Counted from the stretch's first letter, positions 1 to 9,160 are shown. The stretch: 57,776 nt of DNA from Deltaproteobacteria bacterium (GCA_021780695.1 JAJXYD010000002.1:1-57776); one strand, 5' to 3'. A program made the numbers and translations. Notes: a model not told the origin generated them from the letters alone.

Positions 1-127
1 TGAAGGACGAGATTGAATCCTGATGGTACTCAGACCGCCGCCGGTGTCAAAATGTTCGGGCCGGCGGCTCGATTAAAATACATTTTCAAACCGGCATTTT
101 CCCTGCATTTTCACGCCGCCGCTAACA
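1..127 (-). mobile_element. Probable end of an IS21-like insertion sequence
   Basis: Read on the minus strand, the sequence after the truncated metallo-beta-lactamase frame begins TGTTAGCGGCGGCG and then carries three spaced copies of GAAAATG (on the plus strand CATTTTC at 81-87, 95-101 and 106-112). A TG-starting end followed by several short internal repeats is the usual layout of IS21-family termini, and the TAG that stops the metallo-beta-lactamase frame lies inside this end. The rest of the element, including any istA/istB genes, would lie outside the window. The family assignment is from memory of such ends, not from alignment. Confidence 0.42.
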
Positions 128-688
128 TAGTGAGACCAGTTCGCAATCAACGCTCCCGAAGCAACCTACTTTTCCGCGCCATATAGAGCGACCTTCAATG
201 GCCCATTTTGGAATGTGATTTCCTATCCCTTTTTTCTTGCGATCCATCATCAGCATCATCACCCGATGGAATTCGTAGGCACCGGAATTAGCGGTCATAA
301 CTCTCGTGCCGAAACAGCTTATCAGTGCACCGAACTCTTCCTTGCGTAGCGCTTCCGATACTACCAGTTGGGCAGAAGGACACGCATCTACGACCTCGGC
401 AAATCCTTTGATGTGGTCGTCATGCCAATGTGTGGCTATGATTTGTTTGACCGATACGGAAGGATCGACGCCTATTTTTTCAAAATAGGCCAACGCCGCA
501 GGCGTTTTTGTATATACGTCAATGCATGAATCGACGACAAACCAGGAGTTATCGCCCAAGTGTGCGACTATGCATTCCCCGTAGCCAGGGCCAAAGATGG
601 AGATTTCAAGTTCGTCAGGATTTGGAGGTGTCGCCAGGTTCGCCCCATCCGAGATAATCTCTAATTTCGGCTGCTCTTCTTCGGGCAT
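122..688 (-). pseudogene. Truncated ComEC-type metallo-beta-lactamase-fold hydrolase
   Basis: The 188-residue product carries the zinc-binding HxHxDH motif as HWHDDH at residues 87-92, preceded by a strand-loop pattern (GYGECIVAHLGDNSWFVVDS) like that of ComEC-type metallo-beta-lactamase proteins. Known members are usually much longer, and the later metal ligands are missing here. The frame ends in a TAG that belongs to an apparent IS end at about 127, so the gene looks interrupted rather than naturally short. The ATG at 688 is supported by GGAAAG nine bases upstream. It overlaps the preceding gene by 74 bp, so the three genes 122-1866 form one tightly coupled unit. Substrate unknown; in related cassettes such proteins are often accessory or defence-linked, which is inference only. 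Confidence 0.7.
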
Positions 689-1199
689 GTTCGATTTCTT
701 TCCGTGACCAAGGAAGTCTCCTGAAGCGGATTAAGGACTCTTTTTTTCTTTGTCCAGACTCGGAGTCATAATATCCGATGCTCCAGTAAAAGACAGCTCC
801 GATTTGCAAAAGCGGCCTATCTATAGCTGAGAGTTCCTCTATTGAAAATTCCGCCTCTTCGTCGGGCTGTTCATAAGAAAAATTTCTGAGCCTGGCAAAG
901 AATGAATCGCTTTTTATCTCCGTGACAGTTCCTTCCCATTTCTGAAGCGAAACCGATCTGCTTTTGGGCATGATCGCGGCCGGTAGAACCCAAAGTGGAG
1001 TGATCCCAGGGTTTCTGTAAGGGAGCGTTCCACTGATCTCGGAATCGAGTGATGAAACGGAACCCTCGGAGCTTAGCAGCCTCAGGAAAATTGGGCCTTT
1101 TGCTGGAGGGATATCCTCAAATATCCTCCAGGGCTCGCTCCTCATCTGCTCCATTTCATCAAGGAGCCTTGTCTGCATCTGAGCTGTTTGATTGATCAT
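615..1199 (-). CDS. Hypothetical protein, middle gene of a three-gene cassette
   Basis: A 194-residue soluble protein that I do not recognise. It has no signal peptide or membrane segment; it opens with a helical, polar stretch and continues with mixed strands including several acidic segments. It starts at ATG 1199 with GGAG eleven bases upstream, overlaps the preceding gene by 41 bp and the following metallo-beta-lactamase gene by 74 bp. Such long overlaps suggest translational coupling and a joint function. A function cannot be assigned from sequence alone. Confidence 0.6.
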   Translation of the reverse strand: MINQTAQMQTRLLDEMEQMRSEPWRIFEDIPPAKGPIFLRLLSSEGSVSSLDSEISGTLPYRNPGITPLWVLPAAIMPKSRSVSLQKWEGTVTEIKSDSFFARLRNFSYEQPDEEAEFSIEELSAIDRPLLQIGAVFYWSIGYYDSESGQRKKESLIRFRRLPWSRKEIEHARRRAAEIRDYLGWGEPGDTSKS

Positions 1200-1866
1200 G
1201 TGTCGTTCGCTCCAAAACCTTTTCTATTATTGAATCCGCTCGTTTATATGAGACGTCCCATTGATCTCTCAAAATATTCATAATATCGTCTGCGCCAGCT
1301 CCAGGTGGTAGATTTGTATACTCGAAATGATCATTAACGCGCAAAAATAGCCCTGGGCCCGGATAAACAATGGCAGAAGGCTCAACAGTGACTCTGATAG
1401 CCCCATCAAAATTGTCCGGGCGCTTTCCTTGAATGGTTAAGGAATTCATACCAGGATCCACCAGGATGTCACCCCATATCTTCTTTGGCGCGAGTCGATG
1501 ACCGACAGAATGCCAAAGATCAAAGGACTCAATGCCGTAATGCGCATCCCGATTGATCCCCATCATCCTTAACGGAGTGTGGCGAAGAGCCTCAAAGGTA
1601 CCAAGAACAAGGTCTCGCATCACCTCTGCATAAGGCACCTGAGTGGTAGCGGCCGCAAATCTCTCCCGAGTAACCTGTAAGGTCAGCCAATCCTCAAGGC
1701 TAAATATGACTACCTCCGCATGAACAACCTGAATCTTGGCATTCTCTGCCTCAGACTGCGCAATCAGCCCCTGGGCTCCAAACCATGCTGGCTGAAAGAT
1801 CTTGGGATTAAAGTCGCCGAGCAGAATAATCTGATGCCCTTGCTGAACGAGCCTGTATGGGGGCAT
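1159..1866 (-). CDS. Hypothetical protein, first gene of a three-gene cassette (TIGR04255-like layout)
   Basis: A 235-residue soluble protein with no signal peptide or membrane segment. The centre has a strand (VVIFSLEDWLTLQV), a helix of about 25 residues and then a segment around LRMMGINRD; this order resembles the sporadically distributed TIGR04255 family, but I could not confirm membership. The C-terminus is polar and probably disordered. It is the promoter-proximal gene of the cassette and overlaps the next gene by 41 bp. Its sporadic look, its partner metallo-beta-lactamase and the neighbouring toxin-antitoxin pair fit an accessory island. Real gene likely, role unknown. Confidence 0.6.
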   Translation of the reverse strand: MPPYRLVQQGHQIILLGDFNPKIFQPAWFGAQGLIAQSEAENAKIQVVHAEVVIFSLEDWLTLQVTRERFAAATTQVPYAEVMRDLVLGTFEALRHTPLRMMGINRDAHYGIESFDLWHSVGHRLAPKKIWGDILVDPGMNSLTIQGKRPDNFDGAIRVTVEPSAIVYPGPGLFLRVNDHFEYTNLPPGAGADDIMNILRDQWDVSYKRADSIIEKVLERTTHDQSNSSDADKAP

Positions 1867-2545
1867 GGCCGAATCCTTCTCCCTTCTTCACCTTACTTTA
1901 ATCATCATTGGGAACGGACTCCTAACAACTTTAGTCCAAATTCTTGTCCGGTCAAATTGATTTCATTTTTTAACATTTTTTTTGGGCTCTCTCTAATATA
2001 TATTCTGCATTTCGATCATGTTTGAGAAAGTAACCCACCCAAAATTCAACTCTCGACCGAGCAGGATTATACGAGGTTGCGTCCGGCCCCGCCAAATGGC
2101 AAGGAGAAGCGGCATCAAAAAGCGGCAATAGAAACGGCAACCAGAAGCGGCAAAATGGCAATTGCAGGAAACGTTCATGCTCTTCGTCTCGTCGGGGTCG
2201 TCTCGTCGGGGTCGGACCAAGCCAGATGGTTGATTGACGCGGATTCAGGCCAAATACAATGCCGTTTTGGGGCCTTAAAACGCTATTTTTGCCACGAAAC
2301 GGCCCATTTAAGCTGGTATGAAAGTGAAATGCGTAAGCGGATCGACCGCATAGTATTAGCGCTGGCCTGACTGACCACACGCCCGCCTGCCCCCTCCCAT
2401 ATGGTCCGCTACCATGGAATATCCCACGGACAAATTTGGTGTGCTTTCAGCTTTTCGCCATGCCCGGGGCATCCCCGATGGCCTCCATCATGGGGCTAAT
2501 CCTCGCCATAGCCATCCGGACATGGCGTCCGCCGCGTCAACTCTT
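1867..2545. other. Gene-poor stretch of the accessory island
   Basis: No convincing gene. Open frames on both strands here lack ribosome-binding sites and give arginine/histidine-rich nonsense. Between about 2100 and 2160 there are irregularly spaced copies of AGCGGCA, and CTCGTCGGGGTCG occurs twice in tandem near 2190-2215, so the stretch looks like degraded or repeat-derived DNA. Confidence 0.5.
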
Positions 2546-2842
2546 TTAGCATACGGCTGCTATGGAATCTATGCATCGCGCCTGGTTTGCCTGGTGATAG
2601 GCATCCCACAGCTCGAGAGCGTTCTGCAGATTCAGCCACATCTGTGGGTTCGTGTTTGTGAATTTGCCAAGCCGCAAGGCCATGTCTGCGCTTATGCCGC
2701 GCTTTCCCTTAACAATCTCATTTATGGTTCTACGATGAACTCCAAGCCTGTCTGCCAACATCTGTTGAGTCAACCCAAATTCCACTAAGATGTCTTCCCT
2801 GATAAATTCACCTGGATGTATCGGCCTGTGCTTTGGAAGCAT
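2546..2842 (-). CDS. higA: HigA-type antitoxin (XRE helix-turn-helix)
   Basis: The 98-residue protein begins MLPKHRPIHPGE, the typical HigA/VapI opening, and carries an XRE helix-turn-helix at about residues 22-55 (TQQMLADRLGVHRRTINEI). It should bind and neutralise the upstream-encoded HigB toxin and repress their shared promoter. A longer frame runs up to 2920, but ATG 2842 has GGGAG eight bases upstream and matches the usual family start. It begins 13 bp after the toxin stop, the usual toxin-first order of higBA. The C-terminal extension after the DNA-binding domain is typical of the subgroup with the TNPQMWLNLQ motif. Confidence 0.9.
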   Translation of the reverse strand: MLPKHRPIHPGEFIREDILVEFGLTQQMLADRLGVHRRTINEIVKGKRGISADMALRLGKFTNTNPQMWLNLQNALELWDAYHQANQARCIDSIAAVC

Positions 2843-2855
2843 CCTGAATCTCCCT

Positions 2856-3140
2856 TTATCGATGATAGTCCTCAAACAGAACATTCTCAGCCCTATCTCC
2901 CCACCATTCGAAGGAGACACGCCATTGTTGATTTATCCTAATGGAATATCGCGTTGGACTGTATCCCTGAAGCGCGTGCAGTTTATTCGATGGAGGAAAA
3001 TAAAGGTCCTCTATGCTTGTAGCCGCCTCAAGCTGTTGCAGTTTGCGTCTCGCACGGTTATAAACCGACTGGTCCAATCCAGCCACCTTTTCTCCGTTAA
3101 AAATACGTCTGGTCGTGCGGTCTTTGAAAGAACCAAGCAT
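2856..3140 (-). CDS. higB: HigB-type toxin (RelE superfamily mRNA interferase)
   Basis: The 94-residue product matches the HigB/RelE fold: an opening like MLGSFKDRTTRRIF, a helical middle and the C-terminal strands that include YSIRINQQWRVSFEW and the ending VLFEDYHR. The family cleaves mRNA on the ribosome. The frame extends upstream to 3194, but the family start is the ATG at 3140. The gene is directly followed by higA, and a pair of direct repeats lies just upstream as a possible operator. All parts of the small fold are present, so it is probably intact. Confidence 0.88.
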   Translation of the reverse strand: MLGSFKDRTTRRIFNGEKVAGLDQSVYNRARRKLQQLEAATSIEDLYFPPSNKLHALQGYSPTRYSIRINQQWRVSFEWWGDRAENVLFEDYHR

Positions 3141-3163
3141 CAGCCTATCTTTCGTTGTTTGCA

Positions 3164-3185
3164 ACACTGTAACGCACACCGTAAC
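3164..3185. promoter_or_regulatory. Direct repeats upstream of higBA, candidate operator
   Basis: ACACTGTAAC (3164-3173) and ACACCGTAAC (3176-3185) are repeated with a 12-bp period, 24-45 bp upstream of the higB start. Autoregulation by HigA is known for the family; that these repeats are the site is inference. Confidence 0.4.
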
Positions 3186-3194
3186 ATAAATCAA

Positions 3195-3667
3195 TGCTCC
3201 CTGTCCTGTGAAAGGGCCTGGCCGGGGTCAGGAAACGCAGCGACCGCACTTGGCGAGTTCTCAAATGATGAATATCATAGTGGTTCTTGTTGTCTGAGTC
3301 GGTCTTGGTCCCGAGCTTTGTATCTGGTGAACGCCAAAGGCGCGATGGGACCCGCAGACTGAGCCGGACCTGCGGACCAGGGTGTTTGGGAGGAGCAAAC
3401 CAGTGCAGAAACCTGCTATCCTCGCCGCCATCCCGGACAGAAAAACCAACTATCCTCTCAGTCACGGAGTAACCCCCGGAACCACTAAGAAAAGTCTTTC
3501 GGGGTAAGTCCTCAAAAGCGACACCTTATGGCCGGAAACATAGACTGAAAAATATGGGGGGCAGCCCTTGAAAAGGGAAAATCCTGCTCGCTCCACTTTG
3601 AAGGACTGCACCCCTTTTGCTGATTCCGGCAGGCTGGGCCACCGGGAGGAATACCAGGGAACTCACG
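3195..3667. other. Intergenic stretch between higBA and pyk
   Basis: No gene that I can support. Short frames on both strands overlap and none has a good ribosome-binding site or a familiar motif. The 3300-3480 part is GC-rich with a purine-rich segment (GTGTTTGGGAGGAGCAAACC) and could be a remnant of an older insertion, but I cannot identify it. No clear terminator for pyk was seen. Confidence 0.4.
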
Positions 3668-5098
3668 TCAGGGGATTTCCATAACCTTCAGCAAATTGGT
3701 GGTTCCGGACATGCCGACGGGGACTCCGGCCGTTATGACAAGGGAGTCACCGGAGCGGACCATCATTTTATCCAGGGCAAGGGAGCGGGCGGAGCAAAAC
3801 ATCTGGTCCGTATCGACAAAGACGTCTACGAGGTGGGGAATTACGCCCCAGGAAAGCGATAGCTGGCGCAGGGTTTCAATATGGTCGGTAAGAGCGACGA
3901 TGGGCGCGGAGGGCCTGAAACGGGCGACCAGGCGGGCGGTGTTACCCGAAGAGGAGGTGGCCACAATGGCGGCGGCCTTGAGATCGAGGGCCAGAAGGCA
4001 CGCGACGCGGCTAATTCCGGCGGCAACCGTGTGAAGGCCGGCTGAAGCATTTTCTTCGAGGTAGACCTTCTGCTCGATGTAGGGCTCGGTTGCGCGGGCA
4101 ATTTTATCCAGAGTGGCAACGGCCTCCAGAGGATAGCTGCCCATCGCGGTTTCCTCGGAAAGCATGAGGGCATCGGCGCCGTCAAGGATGGCGTTAGCCA
4201 CATCGGTTGCCTCGGCCCTCGTGGGTCTTGGCCGATCGAGCATCGAGCCAAGCATCTGGGTGGCCGTAATAACGGGCTTTCCGGCCTGCCGCGTCATCTT
4301 TATTATCTTTTTCTGGATAATGGGGGCCTCTTCGAAGGGCATCTCCACTCCGAGGTCTCCTCTGGCCACCATAACGGCGTCAACCGCAGACAGGATTTGT
4401 TCGAAGTTTTCAACCGCCTCCCGTTTTTCTATCTTTGCGATGAGCATGGGACGACAGGAGGCCTCGGACACGATGCGGCGGGGCTCCTCGATGTCCTCGA
4501 AGCTTCGAATAAAGGAAAGTGCCACAAAATCCACCATTTCCTCAAGGCCTACCTTAAGATCCTCTCGGTCCTTATCGGTAAAGGCCTTCACGCTAAGCTT
4601 GCTCCAGGGCAGATTCAACCCTTTTCGGGAATAGATGGTCCCTCCGGCTTCTACCTCGCAGAGGGCTTCGTCTTTCTTTTTCTCGATCACGGTGAGCTGA
4701 ACGGTCCCATCGGCCAGAAGAATCGGGTTGCCCTCTTCTAAATCGTCTAGCAGGGTCGGATAATTTACGGGGATCACATCGCCCTTGCCATAAGTTCCAA
4801 CCACCAGCCTCACTCTATCGCCGTGTTTTAAAATCACCTTCTCGTCGCCCAGTTGGCCGAGGCGTATTTTGGGACCTCCCAGATCCTGGAGGATTCCGAT
4901 TTCCTTTCCCAGCCTGGTTGAAATCGACCTTATGGCGCGAATGGTCTGCCTGTGCTCTTCGCGGTCGCCGTGGGAGAAGTTGAGGCGGGCGACGTCCATA
5001 CCCTCCAGGATAAGCTTTTCGATCATCTCGGGCGACCCCGAGGCCGGCCCCAGGGTACAGACGATTCTTGTCTTTCTTGGATTTGTTTTTTCTTTCAT
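3668..5098 (-). CDS. pyk: Pyruvate kinase
   Basis: A 476-residue pyruvate kinase, which converts phosphoenolpyruvate and ADP to pyruvate and ATP in glycolysis. The N-terminus has RIVCTLGPASGS and ARLNFSHG, the active-site region has IEKREAVENFEQIL and ARGDLGVEMP, followed by the conserved PVITATQML, and the C-terminal domain (KAAAIVATSSSGNTARLVARFRP) is complete. The frame is open far upstream, but the ATG at 5098 is the natural start: it overlaps the stop of the preceding peptidase gene as ATGA, so translation is coupled. It is the last gene of the ADP-ribosylglycohydrolase, pepF, pyk run. Confidence 0.96.
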   Translation of the reverse strand: MKEKTNPRKTRIVCTLGPASGSPEMIEKLILEGMDVARLNFSHGDREEHRQTIRAIRSISTRLGKEIGILQDLGGPKIRLGQLGDEKVILKHGDRVRLVVGTYGKGDVIPVNYPTLLDDLEEGNPILLADGTVQLTVIEKKKDEALCEVEAGGTIYSRKGLNLPWSKLSVKAFTDKDREDLKVGLEEMVDFVALSFIRSFEDIEEPRRIVSEASCRPMLIAKIEKREAVENFEQILSAVDAVMVARGDLGVEMPFEEAPIIQKKIIKMTRQAGKPVITATQMLGSMLDRPRPTRAEATDVANAILDGADALMLSEETAMGSYPLEAVATLDKIARATEPYIEQKVYLEENASAGLHTVAAGISRVACLLALDLKAAAIVATSSSGNTARLVARFRPSAPIVALTDHIETLRQLSLSWGVIPHLVDVFVDTDQMFCSARSLALDKMMVRSGDSLVITAGVPVGMSGTTNLLKVMEIP

Positions 5099-6849
5099 AG
5101 GGCTGATTGCCTTTCGGCCTCTTCGAGGAGGCTCTCTGTCATTTTTAAGCCGAGTTGCCAAAAGCCGGGATCGTCCGGGTCGATTCCAAGGGGCCTTAGA
5201 AGCTCGCGGGGCCGGTCTGTGCCGCCCGATGCCAAAAACCGGAGGTATTCGGGCACGAAAGCCTCCCCTTGAACAAGGTAGCGCCGGTAGAGAACAGCCG
5301 TCAGGAGTTCGCCGAAAGCATAGGCGTACACATAGCCCGGAGAGTGAACGAAGTGAGGGATATAGGACCACCAGGTCTTATAGTGATCCAGAAGGCTTAC
5401 CGATAGACCAAACATTTCCGACTGGGTTTCAATCCACACCGAGCCGATGAAGTCCGAATCGAGTTCGCCGCGCGCCCGCCGTGCCTCGTGGACCCTTTCC
5501 TCGAAGCGATACATGGCCACCTGGCGAAAAACGGAGGCAAAAATATCTTCTATTTTCGAGCAGATAAGGCCAAGCCGCTCCTCTTTTGAAGGAGCGCGTT
5601 CGAGCAAAGTGCGAAAGACCAGGGTTTCGGCAAAAATCGAGGCGCTTTCGGCCGTTGTAAGGGGTGTCTCGGAGTTTAAGACCCCCTGCCCTCTTGCCAG
5701 GTACTGGTGGATACCGTGGCCGAGTTCGTGGGCAAGGGTCATAACGTCGCGGCGGCTGCCCGTAAAATTTAGAAAAATGTAGGGGTGCGCCGAGGGAACC
5801 GCGGAATGGGAGTAAGCTCCGCCCCGTTTTCCGGGAAGAGGGGATGCGTGTATCCAGCTCTTTTCAAAGAAAAGAGCCGCAATATTAGCGGCCTCGCCGG
5901 AAAACCGGGCAAAAGAGTCAAGTACGATCTCTTTTGCTTGCTTCCAGGCAATCAAGGGGGCTTTCGAAGAATTCAGGGGCGCATAGCGGTCGTAGTCGAA
6001 AAGCTCTTCATAGCCAAGAAGCTTTTTTTTCAGTTCATAGTAGCGCCCGACAAGATCGAACCTGGAGCTTACCGCCCCAACCAGGGCCTCAACGCTTCGG
6101 TCCGAGATCTCGTTTTCGAGATTTCTGCGGCTGAGCCAGTGGGGGTATCCGCGCATCCGGTCTTCGACCCACTTATCGAGCAGGAGAGTATTAAAGATGT
6201 GTGTAAGAGGCATAAGGATCGTCTCAAGGCCTTCGCTCAACTCGCACGCGGCAGTCTCGCGCTCGCTTCGCAGGCAACTGTAGAGTCCGCTCAAAACCTC
6301 CGACTGGGTCTTTTTCTTTTGGCCAAACCTCAACTGACCAAGGAGTTTATCAAAGAGGGCCTCCCAGGCCATAGAGGATGAAGGAGATTTTTCAGCCAGA
6401 ACTTTTTCCTCGGCTTCACTCAAAAAATAGGGTCTCCAGCGCCTGAGGCAATCGAGATAATGGGCGTATTTGGCGAGGGGAGCAGAATCGGTAAGGGACT
6501 TTGCCGGGCCGTCTTCAAGTTTTGTCCATTCGAGCCGGAAAAACAGGGTATCGCGATCAACCTCACTGTAGAGTTCCTTCATGGCCTGGAAAAGCGCGGA
6601 GAGTGCGGGATCGTGGGTTTGGGTGGAAAACTCGAGGCTTGCGTAGCAAAGAAGCTTTTGAGCGCGCTCAAGGATTTCCTCAAGCATTTGGAGCGCAGCC
6701 AGAAGTTGCTCGGGCCCAAGAGAGGCGATTTTCCCCCTCAGGCGGGAAAAATCGGCCAGAAGGCTTTTAAGGTGCTTCGAATCGGCTTCCATTCGGGGAT
6801 CCGAGGGACTGGAGTACAGATCGCTTAGATCCCAGATAATTTCTTCCAT
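5095..6849 (-). CDS. pepF: M3-family oligoendopeptidase (PepF type)
   Basis: A 584-residue zinc oligopeptidase of the M3 family, expected to act in the cytoplasm on short peptides. The zinc-binding HExxH is present in TLAHELGHGIHQ at about residue 375, with the downstream glutamate in the ESASIFAETL segment, as in PepF/M3 enzymes. The N-terminal helical domain (WDLSDLYSS opening) is complete and there is no signal peptide. The ATG at 6849 follows AAGGAAAG. It starts 36 bp after the ADP-ribosylglycohydrolase stop and overlaps pyk by 4 bp, so the three genes are probably one transcript. Confidence 0.93.
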   Translation of the reverse strand: MEEIIWDLSDLYSSPSDPRMEADSKHLKSLLADFSRLRGKIASLGPEQLLAALQMLEEILERAQKLLCYASLEFSTQTHDPALSALFQAMKELYSEVDRDTLFFRLEWTKLEDGPAKSLTDSAPLAKYAHYLDCLRRWRPYFLSEAEEKVLAEKSPSSSMAWEALFDKLLGQLRFGQKKKTQSEVLSGLYSCLRSERETAACELSEGLETILMPLTHIFNTLLLDKWVEDRMRGYPHWLSRRNLENEISDRSVEALVGAVSSRFDLVGRYYELKKKLLGYEELFDYDRYAPLNSSKAPLIAWKQAKEIVLDSFARFSGEAANIAALFFEKSWIHASPLPGKRGGAYSHSAVPSAHPYIFLNFTGSRRDVMTLAHELGHGIHQYLARGQGVLNSETPLTTAESASIFAETLVFRTLLERAPSKEERLGLICSKIEDIFASVFRQVAMYRFEERVHEARRARGELDSDFIGSVWIETQSEMFGLSVSLLDHYKTWWSYIPHFVHSPGYVYAYAFGELLTAVLYRRYLVQGEAFVPEYLRFLASGGTDRPRELLRPLGIDPDDPGFWQLGLKMTESLLEEAERQSAL

Positions 6850-6885
6850 AGGTACTTTCCTTGCGGTTGGGGACGAGAAAACTTT

Positions 6886-7674
6886 TCATAATAAAACCGG
6901 GGAGGACTTCCCGCAGGCCGCATCGAACCTGTCGATAACGGCAAGGAATTCTTCGGGCAGGTACTGTCTCACTTTCCCGGCGATATATTGGGGGACCGCT
7001 CCGTAGAAGGCCTGGGCGATGCCCCCGGTGATGCAGGCCAGGGTGTCTGAATCTCCTCCAAGAGACACGGCTTTTCGCACCGCGTCCTCGTAGCCGGTAG
7101 ATTCGAGAAAAGCGATTATAGCTTCAGGCACCGTGCCCCGGCAGGATATATCGAAGCCGTAGGAGGGCCGAATCCGGTCGAGAGTGCGGTTTAAGTCGTA
7201 GCCAAAGCGGCCGGAAATTTCTTTCCGGATCTCGGATTTCTCCGCTCCCGTTCGGGCAAGGTAGACCGAGAGGGCGCAGGCCTTTGCCCCTTTAATACCC
7301 TCGGGATGATCGTGGGTGACTTCGGCTGATTTTTTGGCTTCGCTCAGGACTTTTTCGATGGAGTCAAAGGCGAAGCCCACAGGGCTAACCCGCATAGCAG
7401 ATCCGTTTCCCCAACTGTTGTAGGGGCGGGAGCCGGGGTCGAGTGCCCACTTTAGAAAGCGGTCTCCGTAGCCTGCATCGGGATAGAGGAGCGCGAAGGT
7501 TCTAAAACAATCCGCATAGCTTCTGTTTTCGAGTATGGAAAAAGCCGCGGCAACCGTCAGCACGGTATCGTCGGTAAAACGGGAGGCAGGGGCAAAAAGG
7601 GCAAAATCCATCGTCTTTATGGGATGTCCTTCGTAAACAGAGCCGATTATGTCTCCCGCCACAGCTCCGAGCAT
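6886..7674 (-). CDS. ADP-ribosylglycohydrolase family protein
   Basis: A 262-residue protein of the DraG/ARH fold. It begins LGAVAGDIIGSVYE, has the metal-binding FTDDT at residues 33-37, and near residue 205 the second metal site GGDSDTLACITGGIAQAFYG. The family removes ADP-ribose from proteins or other acceptors using two Mg2+ ions. The full set of metal ligands is visible, so it should be active. It is first in the operon with pepF and pyk, and is divergent from pncB across 127 bp; a link with the NAD salvage genes next door is plausible but inferred. The exact substrate cannot be predicted. Confidence 0.88.
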   Translation of the reverse strand: MLGAVAGDIIGSVYEGHPIKTMDFALFAPASRFTDDTVLTVAAAFSILENRSYADCFRTFALLYPDAGYGDRFLKWALDPGSRPYNSWGNGSAMRVSPVGFAFDSIEKVLSEAKKSAEVTHDHPEGIKGAKACALSVYLARTGAEKSEIRKEISGRFGYDLNRTLDRIRPSYGFDISCRGTVPEAIIAFLESTGYEDAVRKAVSLGGDSDTLACITGGIAQAFYGAVPQYIAGKVRQYLPEEFLAVIDRFDAACGKSSPVLL

Positions 7675-7801
7675 CCTCTGATGCGCCTCCCCCGCAAAGG
7701 CAGTTCTTTACGCTTTATTCCGGAATGCAAATAATGTAAGTCTGATTTCCGCCGACCGGCATGTCGCGGCCGCAGTTTTTTATATCATACTGGAGTTAGA
7801 G

Positions 7802-9160
7802 ATGAACTCAATGCGAAATGCGCTTTTTGCCGACCTCTATGAACTCACGATGGCCGCCTGCTATTTTGAAAACAAAATGTTCGCACCGGCGACTTTTAGT
7901 CTCTACATCAGAAAGTATGGTGCCAACAGGAGCTATTTTGTCAGCGCGGGGCTCGAAGAAGTGCTGGAATATCTTGAAAGCTTCCAATTTGCGCCGAACG
8001 AACTGGATTTTTTAGCCTCCACAGGTCTTTTTAGAACCGATTTTTTAAACTATTTGGAAAAACTGCGTTTCACGGGAGAAATTTTTGCCATTCCGGAAGG
8101 TACTCTTTTTTTTAAAGACGAACCCATCCTGGAGATAACGGCCCCGATAATTGAAGCTCAGCTGATAGAGAGCTTTGTCATAAATGCGATAAACCTTCAA
8201 GTCTCGATCGCATCCAAAGCCGCGAGGTGCACGCACGCGGCGAAGGGAAAAAACCTCGTCGATTTTTCCCTTCGCCGCACACAGGGAACGGATGCGGGAA
8301 TGAAGGCGGCAAGGGCGAGTTTTATCGCAGGCTTTGGGGCCACGAGCAACGTTTTGGCAGGAAAACACTACGGGATACCGCTATCGGGCACAATGGCCCA
8401 TTCCTTTATTTTGAGCTTCAAGGAAGAAATCGAGGCCTTCAGGGCTTTTGCCAGGACTTTCCCGGACAGAACGGTTTTGCTGATCGACACCTACGATACG
8501 CTTTGCGGGGCAAAGAAGGCCGCGCAGGTCGGACGGGAAATGAGCCAGAGGGGGCTAAGTCTAAAGGGCGTAAGGCTAGACAGCGGCGATATCGCCAAAT
8601 TGAGCAACGAGGTGAGGCAAATTCTCGATGAAGCGGGCCTTGGGCAAGTGATTATATTTGCAAGCGGAGGCTTCGACGAATTTGAAATCGAGGAAGTGCT
8701 CTCCAAGGGGGCCAGGATAGACGGCTTCGGGGTGGGCACGAAGATGGGGGTGTCCGCCGATGCGCCTTATAACGACATTGCCTATAAGATGGTCGAATAT
8801 GACGGCCGCCCGGCGCTAAAACTTAGCAGGGCAAAAAAGACCCTGGTGGATCGAAAACAGGTATTTAGAGAAAAAAGAGACGGAAAAATGAGCGGGGATA
8901 CAATAGGTTTACGCTCGGAATCCCTTCCGGGCGCTCCCTTGCTCGAATGCATGATGCGGGAGGGAAAAAGGCTTTCGCCTCCGGAGGCCTTGCCGCAAAT
9001 AAGGCAGAGATTCCTCGGCGAATTCGAATCGCTTTGCGAGGCATACAGGGCCACAAAAAATCCCAAGACCTATCCCGTGGGTCTAAGCCCCATGCTCGAA
9101 GCCGCGCAGAGCAAGGCCATACGCGACGTAAAAAAAAGAGAGCTGGGAGAGAGTTCGTGA
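7802..9160 (+). CDS. pncB: Nicotinate phosphoribosyltransferase
   Basis: A 452-residue nicotinate phosphoribosyltransferase, which makes nicotinate mononucleotide from nicotinate and PRPP in NAD salvage. The N-terminal LFADLYELTMAACYFE, SLRRTQGTDAG, SGTMAHSFILSF and GFGVGTKMG segments are family hallmarks. The ATG follows GGAG with six bases between. Its stop overlaps the GTG start of the nicotinamidase gene as GTGA, so the two salvage enzymes are translationally coupled: nicotinamide is deamidated by the second and ribosylated by the first. Confidence 0.95.
   Translation: MNSMRNALFADLYELTMAACYFENKMFAPATFSLYIRKYGANRSYFVSAGLEEVLEYLESFQFAPNELDFLASTGLFRTDFLNYLEKLRFTGEIFAIPEGTLFFKDEPILEITAPIIEAQLIESFVINAINLQVSIASKAARCTHAAKGKNLVDFSLRRTQGTDAGMKAARASFIAGFGATSNVLAGKHYGIPLSGTMAHSFILSFKEEIEAFRAFARTFPDRTVLLIDTYDTLCGAKKAAQVGREMSQRGLSLKGVRLDSGDIAKLSNEVRQILDEAGLGQVIIFASGGFDEFEIEEVLSKGARIDGFGVGTKMGVSADAPYNDIAYKMVEYDGRPALKLSRAKKTLVDRKQVFREKRDGKMSGDTIGLRSESLPGAPLLECMMREGKRLSPPEALPQIRQRFLGEFESLCEAYRATKNPKTYPVGLSPMLEAAQSKAIRDVKKRELGESS

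Noticed and set aside
1970..2380. Minus-strand frame of 136 codons and overlapping plus-strand frame
   Set aside because: Arginine/histidine-rich with no start signal, and the DNA has irregular short repeats; noncoding is more likely.
4164..5450. Several long plus-strand frames opposite pyk and pepF
   Set aside because: They are antisense shadows of two strongly conserved genes, have no ribosome-binding sites and contain no domain.
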